Part shown: positions 27,369-37,267 of the stretch, in pieces
How positions within the stretch are numbered: position 1 is the first letter of the stretch
Layout of the letters: each line of letters starts with the position of its first letter
Assembly: GCF_024199925.1 (NCBI RefSeq)
Contig: NZ_JANADR010000001.1
Location: 5,955,501-6,019,500, forward strand
Length of the DNA: 64,000 bases
Direction: 5' to 3'
From: Bradyrhizobium sp. CCGUVB1N3
Lineage (GTDB): Bacteria > Pseudomonadota > Alphaproteobacteria > Rhizobiales > Xanthobacteraceae
The notes under the pieces: model-generated
What the model was told of the DNA's origin: nothing
Database searches by the model: none
Seen by the model: the letters and a program-made list of their open reading frames with translations, nothing else
Made by a program: the position numbers and the translations under genes

Positions 27369-27743
27369 ATGGGGTATGACCGTTCGAGCGTCGAGGCCGT
27401 CGTACAGGGCTATTTCGACGCGCTCTATGAAGGCGACGCCGACAAGCTCGGCGTGGTCTTCCACCCTTCCGCCGATCTGCGCTGGGTGGAAAAGGGCGAG
27501 CTCAAGATCCTGACGGTGCCGGACTGGCTCGCCTGGGTGCGCAAGCGGGCCTCCGCAAAGTCGGAAGGCAAGCCGCGCGAGGATTTCATCGTCACCATCG
27601 ACCGCTCGGACGACAAGACTGCCTTCATCAAGGTCAAATGCCAACTGCCGCCACGCTACTTCACCGACTATCTCGTGGCGATGAAGCTCGCCGATGGCTG
27701 GCAGATCGTGTCGAAGTCGTATCGATATGACCTGAAGGAGTGA
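27369..27743 (+). CDS. Nuclear transport factor 2-like (SnoaL/lumazine-binding type) protein
   Basis: A 124-residue protein starting MGYDRSSVEAVVQGYFDALY, followed by GDADKLGVVFHPSADLRWV and a C-terminal KLADGWQIVSKSYRYD. The helix-then-strand pattern is that of NTF2-like folds, close to the putative lumazine-binding group. Members include enzymes and binding proteins, and the activity cannot be inferred. The ATG at 27369 follows AAGGAGAGAAGC, a strong ribosome site, which decides it over the in-frame ATG at 27348. Confidence 0.82.
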   Translation: MGYDRSSVEAVVQGYFDALYEGDADKLGVVFHPSADLRWVEKGELKILTVPDWLAWVRKRASAKSEGKPREDFIVTIDRSDDKTAFIKVKCQLPPRYFTDYLVAMKLADGWQIVSKSYRYDLKE

Positions 27744-28127
27744 GCGCGCGCTCCTCCTCGCAATGACGGCGGGGAGAGATCGTACTCTGCGTTCCCTCCC
27801 CCCCTTGCGGGGGAGGGTTAGGGAGGGGGGTGCCACACGGCACGCTCTCTCGGCTCCAGCGCTCGCTGCACGTGCCGTTCTCTCACGACCGATACACCTT
27901 TTCCTGCGCTACCCCCCTCCCCTGCCCTCCCCCACAAGGGGGGAGGGAGCACACCGTGCTTCGCTGCGCCACCGTATCTCGCAGGGACGCGTTCACACCA
28001 GCGCGATGAGTGACGGTGCCGCCATAGATTTGTCCGAGCCGTCGATGACACCTGTCGCAGATGCATCGTGATCGCACTCATGGGCATCTCCGCAATGCCT
28101 CACTCCAATCCCTTCTGAAGGATTCCC
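27744..28127. other. Intergenic region with compound family D repeat
   Basis: A stretch of 384 bases between the NTF2-like gene and the beta-lactamase gene. It is dominated by the nested palindromes at 27794-27947. The last 130 bases hold no recognisable operator; there is no ampR-like gene next to the beta-lactamase. Confidence 0.7.
27794..27947. repeat. Palindromic repeat family D, nested copy
   Basis: Two C-rich/G-rich hairpins (27794-27817, CCCTCCCCCCC/GGGGGAGGG; 27925-27947, CCCTCCCCC/GGGGGGAGGG) lie outside a perfect 11-bp pair of arms, GGGAGGGGGGT (27820-27830) and ACCCCCCTCCC (27911-27921). The whole can form a cruciform-like structure. Confidence 0.85.
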
Positions 28128-28985
28128 ATGTTGCTCGATCGTCGTTCGCTGCTCGCCTCGCTGTGCGCGCTGGCCGCAGGTCCCGTATTTGCTGAAGGCG
28201 CACCACCTGCGCTTGAAACCTACGAGCGCGAGAGCGGCGGTCGGGTTGGCTTCCATGCCGAAAACCTCAGCTCCGGCAAAAAGCTCGGCTGGCGCGCCGA
28301 CGAACGGTTTGTGATGTGCTCGACGTTCAAGGCCTCGCTTGCGGCCTGCGTGCTGGCACGGGTCGATCGCGGCGAGGACCAGCTGGCGGCGACGATCCGC
28401 TATGGCGAGGCCGACCTGCTCGACTACGCGCCGGTGGCGAAGGAGAACCTTTCGAAAGGCGCAATGTCGGTCGCCGACATGTGCAAGGCCAGCGTCGAGC
28501 TCAGCGACAACACCTGCGCCAATCTCCTGCTGGCGCGGATCGGGGGACCGGCGGCACTCACCGCATTCTGGCGCTCGCTCGGCGACACCACCTCGCGGCT
28601 CGACCACAACGAGCCCGAGCTCAACCGTTCGCGGCCGGGCGACCCGCACGACACGACCACGCCCGCTGCCATGGCCGGCAACTTCCGCCGCCTCGTGCTC
28701 GGCGAAGCCTTGTCCGCGGCCTCGCGCGCAGAGCTCACCGACTGGATGGTGAACTGCAAGACCGGCGCGAAACGGCTGCGCGCAGGTCTGCCCGCGACCT
28801 GGAGGATCGGCGACAAGACCGGCAACAACGGCAAGGACGCCTCGGGCGACATCGTGGTGGCCTGGCCAAAACCCGATATGCCGATCCTGATTACGGCCTA
28901 CACCCAAGGCGGCACGCCGAGCGCCGCGCAGATCGACGCCGTGTTCGCCGCCATCGGGCGGATGGTCACCGAACGTCTGGGATGA
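28128..28985 (+). CDS. bla: Class A beta-lactamase
   Basis: A 285-residue serine beta-lactamase, full length. Active-site set: STFK at residues 65-68 (Ambler Ser70-Lys73), SDN at 126-128, Glu162 with ELN after it (Ambler Glu166/Asn170), and KTG at 230-232. Cys64 precedes the serine (Ambler 69), but the residue two after KTG is Asn, so the Cys69-Cys238 disulfide of KPC/SME-type carbapenemases is absent. The N-terminus MLLDRRSLLASLCALAAG is a signal peptide with twin Arg, consistent with Tat export. GAAGGATTCCC precedes the ATG. No regulator is adjacent. Confidence 0.94.
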   Translation: MLLDRRSLLASLCALAAGPVFAEGAPPALETYERESGGRVGFHAENLSSGKKLGWRADERFVMCSTFKASLAACVLARVDRGEDQLAATIRYGEADLLDYAPVAKENLSKGAMSVADMCKASVELSDNTCANLLLARIGGPAALTAFWRSLGDTTSRLDHNEPELNRSRPGDPHDTTTPAAMAGNFRRLVLGEALSAASRAELTDWMVNCKTGAKRLRAGLPATWRIGDKTGNNGKDASGDIVVAWPKPDMPILITAYTQGGTPSAAQIDAVFAAIGRMVTERLG

Positions 28986-29033
28986 TCCGGCCGCATTGAC
29001 CCGCGCGGCGCTTCCTGATCAAGAAAAGGCATC

Positions 29034-30641
29034 ATGGAAGCGAAGTTCCAGATCTTTCTGATTCTCCTCGGCGTGCTCGCAGCCACCGCGCTGGTGGCGC
29101 GCCGCTTCAACATGGCGCCCGCCATTCTCCTGATGCTGGCGGGCGTGGGGCTTGCCTTCGTGCCGGGCATGCCGCGGGTCGAGCTGCCGCCGGAAGTGGT
29201 GCTGCTCCTGGTGCTACCGCCGCTGATCTACTCGGCGAGCGTCGCCATGAGCTGGCGCGAGTTCAGGAACAATCTTCGCCCGATCGTGCTGCTCGCGGTC
29301 GGCTGCGTGATCTTCACCGCGGCGATGGTGGCAACCGCCGCGCATTTCCTGATCGGCATGCCCTGGACCACCGGCTTCCTGCTCGGAGCCATCGTCGCGC
29401 CGCCCGACGTGGTCGCGCCGCTGGCGATCGCGCGCAAGCTGCACATGCCGCGCCGCATCCTGGTCGTGCTCGAAGGCGAAGGGCTTGCCAACGACGCCAC
29501 CGCGCTGATCCTCTACCGCTTCGCGCTCGCCGCGATCATGACCGGCAGCTTCTCGCTGCCGCTTGCGACCGGCGAATTCTTCCTCATCATTGCCGGCGAG
29601 GTCGCCTACGGCATCGGGGTCGGCTGGCTCTCCTTGCGCGCCCGCAAATGGGCCAGGGATCCGCAGGTCGAGATCACGCTGTCGCTGATCACGCCCTACC
29701 TCGCCTACTGGCTGCCCGAGCATGTCGGCGGAAGCGGCGTGATCGCCACCGTCGCCTGCGGGCTCTATGTGAGCTGGAACGGGCCGCTATGGATTTCCTC
29801 GGCGACGCGCCTGCAGGGCATCTTCTTCTGGGACCTCGTGATCTACCTGATCGAGGGCATCCTGTTTCTGCTCACCGGCTTCCAGATGCGCGCGCTCTAC
29901 GAGCAGTCGAAGGCGTTTCCGCTCGACGAGATCCTGATCGCGACCGGCGTGGTCGTGGTCATCGTGGTGATCGCGCGCTTTGCCTGGCTCTATCCCGCGA
30001 CCTACCTGCCGCGGATGCTGAGCCCGAGCCTGCGCCGGCGCGATCCCTCACCGCCCTGGCAATGGGTGTTCACGCTGGCCTTCACCGGCGTGCGCGGCGC
30101 GGTGTCGCTCGCGGCCGCGCTGGCGCTGCCCTTCGTGCTGTCGGACGGCGAGGCCTTCCCCTATCGCGACCTGATCCTGTTCGTCGCCTTCGGCGTCATC
30201 TTCGTCACGCTGGTCGGCGTCGGCCTCGGCCTGCCCAAGGTGGTGCGATGGCTCGGCGTGGCAGACGCCGGCCGCTCCGAGCACGTCGCCGAGCACGAAG
30301 CCGAGATCGCCGCACGGCGCCAGGCGCTCGATGCAGCGCTGAGGTCGCTTGATACACTTGCCGAGGAGAAGGAGCTGTCCGACGAGGTGGTGCACCTGTT
30401 GCGCGCCCGGCACGAAATCCGCGCCAGCCAGCTTCCCGACTCACTCGACCCGAGCCGCCACGACGTCTCCGCCGCCGGCACCACGCTGACGCGTCAGCTG
30501 ATCACCGCAGAGCGCAGGTTCATCCACGAGCTGCTGCGTGACGGCAAGATCACCGACGAAGTGCGGCGACGGATCGAGCGCGATCTCGATCTGGAGGAGG
30601 CCAGTCTCGCGAACAGGGAATTCCAGAGGGTGCCGCTGTAG
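29034..30641 (+). CDS. CPA1 family Na+/H+ antiporter
   Basis: A 535-residue inner membrane antiporter with about 12 helices and a hydrophilic C-terminal tail of about 130 residues. Key signatures are VLPPLIYSASVAMSWREFR, AIVAPPDVVAPLAIARKL and LEGEGLANDATALILYRFAL (transport-site Asp), and FTGVRGAVSLAAALALPF, as in bacterial NhaP/YjcE-type CPA1 proteins. It exchanges Na+ or K+ for H+; which cation is not readable. The tail has helical, charged sequence that may regulate activity. Confidence 0.93.
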   Translation: MEAKFQIFLILLGVLAATALVARRFNMAPAILLMLAGVGLAFVPGMPRVELPPEVVLLLVLPPLIYSASVAMSWREFRNNLRPIVLLAVGCVIFTAAMVATAAHFLIGMPWTTGFLLGAIVAPPDVVAPLAIARKLHMPRRILVVLEGEGLANDATALILYRFALAAIMTGSFSLPLATGEFFLIIAGEVAYGIGVGWLSLRARKWARDPQVEITLSLITPYLAYWLPEHVGGSGVIATVACGLYVSWNGPLWISSATRLQGIFFWDLVIYLIEGILFLLTGFQMRALYEQSKAFPLDEILIATGVVVVIVVIARFAWLYPATYLPRMLSPSLRRRDPSPPWQWVFTLAFTGVRGAVSLAAALALPFVLSDGEAFPYRDLILFVAFGVIFVTLVGVGLGLPKVVRWLGVADAGRSEHVAEHEAEIAARRQALDAALRSLDTLAEEKELSDEVVHLLRARHEIRASQLPDSLDPSRHDVSAAGTTLTRQLITAERRFIHELLRDGKITDEVRRRIERDLDLEEASLANREFQRVPL

Positions 30642-30655
30642 CGGCATTCTCCATT

Positions 30656-30787
30656 GTCGTCCAGGACAAGCGAAGCGCAGATCCGGGACCCATAACCACA
30701 GGGAAGAGTTTGGCGAAGACTCGGAGTTGTCATCTCGCGCAACGACTTCTCCTTGGGGTTATGGGTCCCGGCCTTTGCCGGGACGAC
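30656..30787 (+). repeat. Palindromic repeat family A, copy 2
   Basis: About 132 bases, in the same orientation as the copy at 1795-1929. It shares GACCCATAACC, CAGGGA, TTTGGCGAAGACTCG and the closing GGGGTTATGGGTCC, with compensating changes in the arms. It lies between the convergent antiporter and amidase genes. Confidence 0.85.
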
Positions 30788-30819
30788 TGTGGGGAGAAAT
30801 TTTTCAGCATCGATGCGGA

Positions 30820-31632
30820 TTAATACTTCGCGCAAAACTCCTTCATCGCAGTGGCAACCGCCGCCGCAATCACCTGCTGCCGCGCCGGCGAGTTCATCGC
30901 CATCTCCTCGTCGCGGTTGATGATTGAGCCGGCCTCCAGCAGGACCGCGGCGCGTCTCGTGCGTGAAAGCACGACGAGCTGGTCGTAGCGATAGACGCCG
31001 ACATCCTTGTCCAGCAGCTGGTGACGATAGCGACCCATCAGCGGCAGGGTGTACTGGTGCGCGTAAGTCAGGTCCTGCGCCTTCAGCTCCCTGCCGAGAA
31101 GGCGGGCGAATGCGAGGCTCGCCGCGTATCGCGGGTTCTGCCGCGAGACGAACAGCGAATGGCCGGAGAAGCGGTCGCTGAAATGGCTTCTTGCGCCTTC
31201 GAACTCCCACTCCTCCAGGAATTTGTCCGGCACGGCGTCGTGATGAATCGACAGGAAGAGATCGGCTCGCCAGTCGTTGGCGGCGTTGACGCGCTTGAAC
31301 AGGCTCGGCCGCGCCCTGCCCTCCGTCACCAGAAGACGCGTCGTGGCAAAGCCGTCCGACTTCAGTTTCTCTGCGATGAGCCTGGCAAGCCGCAAGTTGA
31401 ACGCGAACTCTGGATCGTTGCGCGCGCTGTCCGCACCGAGCGCTTCGGCGGTGTGGCCAACATCCACGACGATGCGGAATCTGGCCGGCGCGCACTGTTC
31501 GGGCGCGGGCTTGGGATTGGGCCTGGGCTTCGCGCGCACGATCTTCCGCGCCGGCACGGCATGGCTCATCTCGATAGGCGCGAGCATCAGCGGAAGAAGC
31601 GAAGCAACGACCGCTGCAATGATGGGCCTCAC
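30820..31632 (-). CDS. N-acetylmuramoyl-L-alanine amidase (Amidase_3)
   Basis: A 270-residue exported amidase that cleaves the bond between N-acetylmuramic acid and L-alanine. It has an N-terminal signal-like segment (MRPIIAAVVASLLPLMLAP), a Pro-rich linker and a catalytic Amidase_3 domain. Zinc ligand and catalytic positions are visible in IVVDVGHTAEA, LFLSIHHDAV and AAVLLEAGSIINRDEE. There is no AMIN or SPOR domain, so targeting differs from AmiC-type cell division amidases. Confidence 0.9.
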   Translation of the reverse strand: MRPIIAAVVASLLPLMLAPIEMSHAVPARKIVRAKPRPNPKPAPEQCAPARFRIVVDVGHTAEALGADSARNDPEFAFNLRLARLIAEKLKSDGFATTRLLVTEGRARPSLFKRVNAANDWRADLFLSIHHDAVPDKFLEEWEFEGARSHFSDRFSGHSLFVSRQNPRYAASLAFARLLGRELKAQDLTYAHQYTLPLMGRYRHQLLDKDVGVYRYDQLVVLSRTRRAAVLLEAGSIINRDEEMAMNSPARQQVIAAAVATAMKEFCAKY

Positions 31633-31642
31633 GGACGGCAGC

Positions 31643-32539
31643 TCACACCGGCCGCTCCCCCTTCACCGTCACGCGCGTCCCTGACCGCGTGTGCGGCCAG
31701 TAGTCCCACATCGCGCGGTGCTGGGTGCAGCGGTTGTCCCAGAAGGCGATGGCGTTCTCGGTCCAGCGGAAGCGGCACTGGAACAGCGGGTTTTCGGCGT
31801 GCTGGTAGAGATAGGCGAGCATCGCGTCGCTCTCGTCGCGGGGAATGTCGATGATGTTGCGGGTGAAGCCGCGGTTGACGTAGAGGGCCTTCTTGCCCGT
31901 GACGGGGTGCGTGCGCACCACCGGGTGCTCGGCATGCGGATAGCTCGGCTTGTCGGCGACGCCGTAATTGGCGTAGAGCCCGCGATAGATCGGCTCGCCG
32001 TCATGCAGCGCAATGAGGCCGTCGAGATAGGCTTTCATGCGTTCCGACAGCGCCTCATAGGCCGCATACATGTTGGCGAACAGCGTGTCGCCGCCGCGCG
32101 GCGGGCATTGCTTGATGTAGAGGATCGAGCCCATCGGCGGCTCGAGATCGCAGGACACATCGGAATGCCAGCCCTCGCCATTGGCTCGCGGCGAGTTCGC
32201 ATCCGCATAGATCTTCATCAGTGCGGGATCTTCGTCCTCATGCGGAGCGGCGGGATGAAAATGCAGCTCGCCGAACTTGCGGCCGAAGGCGAGATGCTGC
32301 TTTGGGGTGATATGCTGGTCGCGGAAAAAGATGACGAGGTTTTCGGCCAGCGCGCGATGGACCTCGTCCATCTGCCGGTTGGAGCGCGCATCCTCGGAGA
32401 CCAGCTTGCCGATGTCGACGCCGGTGATTTCGGCGCCGATGATCGGCGTGAGTTTTTCGACGGCGATGGTTTCATACGGCGCGCCGTCGCCTGCCATGTG
32501 GCGATAGCGCGGACCCTGCTTGCCGGCGAGCGAGCTCAT
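31643..32539 (-). CDS. TauD/TfdA family 2-oxoglutarate-dependent dioxygenase
   Basis: A 298-residue Fe(II)/2-oxoglutarate oxygenase. The iron ligands are visible in GEGWHSDVSC (HxD) and CTQHRAMWDYWPHTRSGTRV (distal His and the 2-oxoglutarate Arg). AENLVIFFRDQHITPKQHLA and PPRGGDTLFANMYAAYEALS are typical of the TauD branch. The substrate could be taurine or another sulfonate, sulfate ester or carboxylate. The ATG at 32539 has GGGAG just upstream and is preferred to an in-frame TTG. The ssuABC genes lie about 20 kb away. Confidence 0.9.
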   Translation of the reverse strand: MSSLAGKQGPRYRHMAGDGAPYETIAVEKLTPIIGAEITGVDIGKLVSEDARSNRQMDEVHRALAENLVIFFRDQHITPKQHLAFGRKFGELHFHPAAPHEDEDPALMKIYADANSPRANGEGWHSDVSCDLEPPMGSILYIKQCPPRGGDTLFANMYAAYEALSERMKAYLDGLIALHDGEPIYRGLYANYGVADKPSYPHAEHPVVRTHPVTGKKALYVNRGFTRNIIDIPRDESDAMLAYLYQHAENPLFQCRFRWTENAIAFWDNRCTQHRAMWDYWPHTRSGTRVTVKGERPV

Positions 32540-32620
32540 GGGTGTTGCTCCCAATCATTGTTGATTGAGGGCATCGTAGCGTGCATCGTTGGAAGCGCAA
32601 TGCGCGCCGCAATCTCAGCT

Positions 32621-32655
32621 CGTCGTCCCGGGGCGCACGTAGCGCCCGGGACGAC
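32621..32655. repeat. Short palindrome between ispG and the TauD-family gene
   Basis: CGTCGTCCCGGG and its near-complement CCCGGGACGACG around GCGCACGTAGCG. It resembles the outer ends of families A and B and lies beyond the 3' end of ispG on the minus strand, where it may act as a transcript end. Confidence 0.7.
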
Positions 32656-32689
32656 GGCGGTATGTGGTGGGGCGCGAACGGAGTGAAAA

Positions 32690-33982
<1,293 letters not shown>

Positions 33983-33985
33983 ATA

Positions 33986-34939
33986 TCAGGTTTTGGTGAC
34001 ATTCAGCAATGCATCGCGCGGGGCGGCAGCGTCTTGGCTAGGACGGTTAACCAGAAAAAGCCCAGCAATTACAAGGATTGCGGCCGCCCCGAACGTGAGG
34101 CTGAGGGTGTCATGCAGGATGAAATAGCTAGCGACGACGCCAAACAAAGGGGTGATGAAGGTAAAAGCCGACAATTTGCTGGCCGAATAGGCCTTCACCA
34201 GCGCGAACCAAAGCGTGAACGTGGTTCCGACCACCCAGACCGCCTGGAACACCATCAGCGTGATTGAGAGCGGGCTCGGGGTATGGGGAATGGTCTCGCC
34301 CAGGAGGTACGCGGCCAGGCCCAGAATCGGGATCGACATCGCGACCTGGTAACCAATGGCCTTTTCCGGCGGGGCGAAGCGCAGCCGTGTCGACTTGGCG
34401 ACCAACGTGGTCGCCGCCCACAGCGCGGCGCCGCCGACGATCATGAGGTCGCCGAGCAGAACCTGTGAATCCACGTTGGGCTGCGGCACGCCGATCGCAA
34501 GCGCCACGCCGGCAAAGCTGACGGCAAGCCCGAGCCATTGCGTGCCGCTGAGCCGCTCGCCCAGCACCTGGTAGGAGCCGAGCGCAACGAAGAACGGCGC
34601 GGTGTAGAGGAACACGACCGCGCGCGAGGCCGGGGTGAAGTGCAGGCCTTCATAAATCAGCACGAACTCGACACCGAACATCAGCCCGGCGATGAGACCA
34701 GCGGCAAGCGTGCCGTCGCGCTCGAAGAATTTTGCGCCGCGCAAGGTGCCGATGATGAACACCACCGGCAGCGCGCCGATCGAGCGGATGGTCGCCTGCA
34801 GCACCGGCGGGATATCCGGGATGACCAGCTTCACCGCGATCTGGTTAAAACCCCAGGTCAGGCACAGCATGAGCATCAGGGCGATGGCGCCGGCGCTCAG
34901 GGGGCGGCCAGCGGGCGGGCTTGTTGGTTCTATCGACAT
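33986..34939 (-). CDS. DMT superfamily (EamA) transporter
   Basis: A 317-residue inner membrane protein with about ten helices in two EamA halves (LCLTWGFNQIAVKLVIPD; FTFITPLFGVVASYFILHD). It is the third DMT transporter in this window. The Met at 34939 is preferred over the open frame to 34990 because GGGAAG lies just upstream. It ends three bases before ispG begins, so ispG may be translated from the same transcript. The substrate is unknown. Confidence 0.9.
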   Translation of the reverse strand: MSIEPTSPPAGRPLSAGAIALMLMLCLTWGFNQIAVKLVIPDIPPVLQATIRSIGALPVVFIIGTLRGAKFFERDGTLAAGLIAGLMFGVEFVLIYEGLHFTPASRAVVFLYTAPFFVALGSYQVLGERLSGTQWLGLAVSFAGVALAIGVPQPNVDSQVLLGDLMIVGGAALWAATTLVAKSTRLRFAPPEKAIGYQVAMSIPILGLAAYLLGETIPHTPSPLSITLMVFQAVWVVGTTFTLWFALVKAYSASKLSAFTFITPLFGVVASYFILHDTLSLTFGAAAILVIAGLFLVNRPSQDAAAPRDALLNVTKT

Positions 34940-34971
34940 GTCTTCCCGGGACCGGCTTTGCGCCGTTGTTA

Positions 34972-35463
34972 TCAAGAAGCTTTCTGACAATGGGTGCAGG
35001 TGCCTGTGATCTCGACCACAGACAGTTTGGGGGCAAAACCCGAGGCGCGTGCCGCGGCATTGAGACCTTGCGCGACGGACGCAGCCGGAATCTCGCCGAC
35101 GAGGCCGCAGCGCTCACAGATCAGGAACGCAACCGCCGAGACCGCGTCGTGGTCGTGGGCGCAGGCGAGATAGGCGTTGCGGCTCTCGATCCGGTGCACG
35201 AGGCTATTGGCCATCAGGAACTCGAGCGCGCGATAGACCGTGATCGGCGCCGGCCGCGGCATCGATTTGGCTAGCTCGTCGATCACCTCATAGGCCCCGA
35301 GCGGACGGTGGCTCGAGAGCAGCGCCTTGAGCACCTCGCGGCGGATCGGCGTGAATTTCTGCGCGCGCTGCTCGCAAACGGCTTCCGCATGCATCAAGGC
35401 ATCCGCGGTGCAGCGGCCGTGATCGTGGTCAGGCGCGGGAAAGGCGGGTTTGACGAGGCTCAT
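34972..35463 (-). CDS. zur: Fur family regulator, Zur-like
   Basis: A 163-residue Fur-family metalloregulator. It has a winged-helix domain (FTPIRREVLKALLSSHRPLG, ITVYRALEFLMANSLVHRIE) and a dimerisation domain with metal sites: CERCG near 117 and CTHC at the C-terminus form the structural zinc Cys pairs, and HDHGRC in the N-terminal region and AHDHDAVSAVAF give further ligands. The His/Cys-rich N-terminus favours a zinc sensor (Zur) over Fur, but no znuABC genes are in the window. The Met at 35463 is used; an upstream Met at 35481 is possible. Confidence 0.82.
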   Translation of the reverse strand: MSLVKPAFPAPDHDHGRCTADALMHAEAVCEQRAQKFTPIRREVLKALLSSHRPLGAYEVIDELAKSMPRPAPITVYRALEFLMANSLVHRIESRNAYLACAHDHDAVSAVAFLICERCGLVGEIPAASVAQGLNAAARASGFAPKLSVVEITGTCTHCQKAS

Positions 35464-35576
35464 CGCGGAGGCTTTTAGCATTTCCGGACCGGGAACCCAA
35501 AGAGCGCCGCTTCGAACGGCTGACAGCCATGCTTTTCCGGCGGAGCAGCGCCGCGTTAACTTGCCATGAAATAATC

Positions 35577-35609
35577 ATAAGCTTGCTTATTATATGCCAA
35601 GCTTATTGG
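35577..35609. promoter_or_regulatory. AT-rich palindromes upstream of marR, candidate operator
   Basis: ATAAGCTTGCTTAT (35577-35590) is a 14-base palindrome with 6-bp arms, and CCAAGCTTATTGG (35597-35609) is an imperfect second one with the shared core AAGCTTAT. They stand in a very AT-rich stretch in this GC-rich genome, directly before the marR start at 35621. This is the usual position and shape of a MarR autoregulatory site. Confidence 0.65.
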
Positions 35610-35620
35610 AGACCAAGCAT

Positions 35621-36103
35621 ATGAGCCGCACGTCGGTCGATCAGAACTTCCTGTTCACGCTCGGCGAGCTCTATCGCCTGCTGCGGGTCTATGCCGACAA
35701 GGAGGCATCCCGCTACGGCATCACCCGCGCGCAATGGGCGGTGCTGGCCAAGGTCGAGCGCAGCGAGGGCATGAAGCAGTCCGAGCTCGCCGAGCTCCTG
35801 GAGATGCAGCCGATCACCCTGACGCGGCTGATCGACAAGCTCTGCGACAGCGACTGGATCGAGCGCCGCAGCGACGCCTCCGACCGCCGCGTCAAGCGCC
35901 TCTATCTGAAGAAGGCCGGCCGCGCGCTTCTCGGCAGGATGAGCGGCCTGAAGTCCGAGCTCACGGCCAACGCGCTCGACGGCATCAACCCGGCGGACGC
36001 CCATCGTCTGCTCACCCAACTCGAAACAATCAAGGAAAACGTGCGTCACGCCATCCAGACCAGCGGAGCGGAACAAGCACGCAAGGAGCAGCGCTATGGC
36101 TGA
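35621..36103 (+). CDS. MarR family transcriptional regulator
   Basis: A 160-residue winged-helix regulator: an N-terminal helix (QNFLFTLGELYRLLRVYADK), a DNA-recognition helix (SELAELLEMQPITLTRLIDK) and a wing (IERRSDASDRRVKRLYL, with the DxRxxR pattern). It probably represses the emrAB genes and itself, and is released by a phenolic or drug ligand. The ATG at 35621 has GGAG ten bases upstream; an in-frame ATG at 35594 lies within the operator. The stop overlaps emrA by eight bases. Confidence 0.92.
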   Translation: MSRTSVDQNFLFTLGELYRLLRVYADKEASRYGITRAQWAVLAKVERSEGMKQSELAELLEMQPITLTRLIDKLCDSDWIERRSDASDRRVKRLYLKKAGRALLGRMSGLKSELTANALDGINPADAHRLLTQLETIKENVRHAIQTSGAEQARKEQRYG

Positions 36104-37262
36104 TCAGGTCCTGAAATTCGCCCCCGAACAGAAGGGCAACAGCGGCAAGCCCACCAAGAAGCTGGCGGCCGAGCCGCGTCGCCGGCTGCTGGCCGGCCTG
36201 CGCCGCTATCGCCGCTTCCTCCTGATGGTGGTGTTACCCGCGGCGGCCGCGATCGGCGGCGTCACCTTCTATCTGCATGGCGGCCGCTATGTCGGCACCG
36301 ACGATGCCTATGTCGGCGCGCAGAAAGTTCTGGTGACGCCCGACATCTCCGGCAAGATCGACAAGGTCGTCGTCAGGGAAGGCCAGCTCGTCAAGCAAGG
36401 CGACGAGCTGTTCGAGATCGATCCGGTCCCGTTCCGTCTCGCGGTGGAGGAGGCCAAGGCGCAGCTGGCGCAGGCCAAGACCACCTACGACAACCTCGTC
36501 GCCAACGTCAAAATCTACGGCCAGATGCTCGATCTCGCCCAGCAGGGCATCGACCTGAAGCAGCGCGACGTCGAGCGCAAGCAGGCGCTGGTGAAGAACA
36601 ATTATGGCTCGCAGCTCGATCTGGACAACGCGTCGAACGCGATGGTCACGGCCGGCGCGCAGGCGCAGTTCGTCAAGCAGCAGCTCTCCAATGCGAAGAC
36701 GCAGCTGCTCGGCAATCCCGACCTGCCGCTGGAGGAGTTCCCGCCCTATGTGCAGGCCAAGGCCAAGCTGGATGACGCCCAGCGCAATCTCGACCATGCC
36801 GTGCTGCGCGCCCCGATGAGCGGCGTGGCGACGCAGGTCGACCAGATCCAGCTCGGCCGCTTCGTCGCCGCCGGCACGCCGGTGTTCTCCATCGTCGACA
36901 TCGCGCACCCCTGGGTCGACGCCAATCCGAAGGAGAGCGACCTCACCTATGTCGCGGTCGGGCAATCGGTCACGCTCGAGGTCGATGCGTTCCCCAACCA
37001 TGTGTTCAAGGGCAAGATCGGCTCGCTGTCGCCGGGTACCGGCGCGCAGTTCGCGATCCTGCCGCCGCAGAACGCCACCGGCAATTTCGTCAAGGTCGTG
37101 CAGCGCGTGCCGGTGCGGATCTATTTCGACGAGAACGACAAGTTCGTGAAGAAGCTGAAGGCCGGCATGAGCGTCTATGCGACCATCGACACCGGCCACC
37201 AGCGCTCGCTCGCCGGCCTGCTCGGCCTGTCGGCGACCGCCAACCAGGACAAGGAAGACTGA
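36096..37262 (+). CDS. emrA: HlyD/EmrA-type membrane fusion protein
   Basis: A 388-residue periplasmic adaptor with one N-terminal membrane helix (about 42-62), a lipoyl/barrel-sandwich domain (YVGTDDAYVGAQKVLVTPDI, GKIDKVVVREGQLVKQGDEL), an alpha-helical hairpin and a beta-barrel domain (FSIVDIAHPWVDANPKESDL). It links an inner membrane MFS pump to an outer membrane channel. It overlaps marR by eight bases and is followed by the emrB gene after five bases, a typical marR-emrAB operon. No outer membrane TolC partner is adjacent. Confidence 0.92.
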   Translation: MADQVLKFAPEQKGNSGKPTKKLAAEPRRRLLAGLRRYRRFLLMVVLPAAAAIGGVTFYLHGGRYVGTDDAYVGAQKVLVTPDISGKIDKVVVREGQLVKQGDELFEIDPVPFRLAVEEAKAQLAQAKTTYDNLVANVKIYGQMLDLAQQGIDLKQRDVERKQALVKNNYGSQLDLDNASNAMVTAGAQAQFVKQQLSNAKTQLLGNPDLPLEEFPPYVQAKAKLDDAQRNLDHAVLRAPMSGVATQVDQIQLGRFVAAGTPVFSIVDIAHPWVDANPKESDLTYVAVGQSVTLEVDAFPNHVFKGKIGSLSPGTGAQFAILPPQNATGNFVKVVQRVPVRIYFDENDKFVKKLKAGMSVYATIDTGHQRSLAGLLGLSATANQDKED

Positions 37263-37267
37263 CCTCC

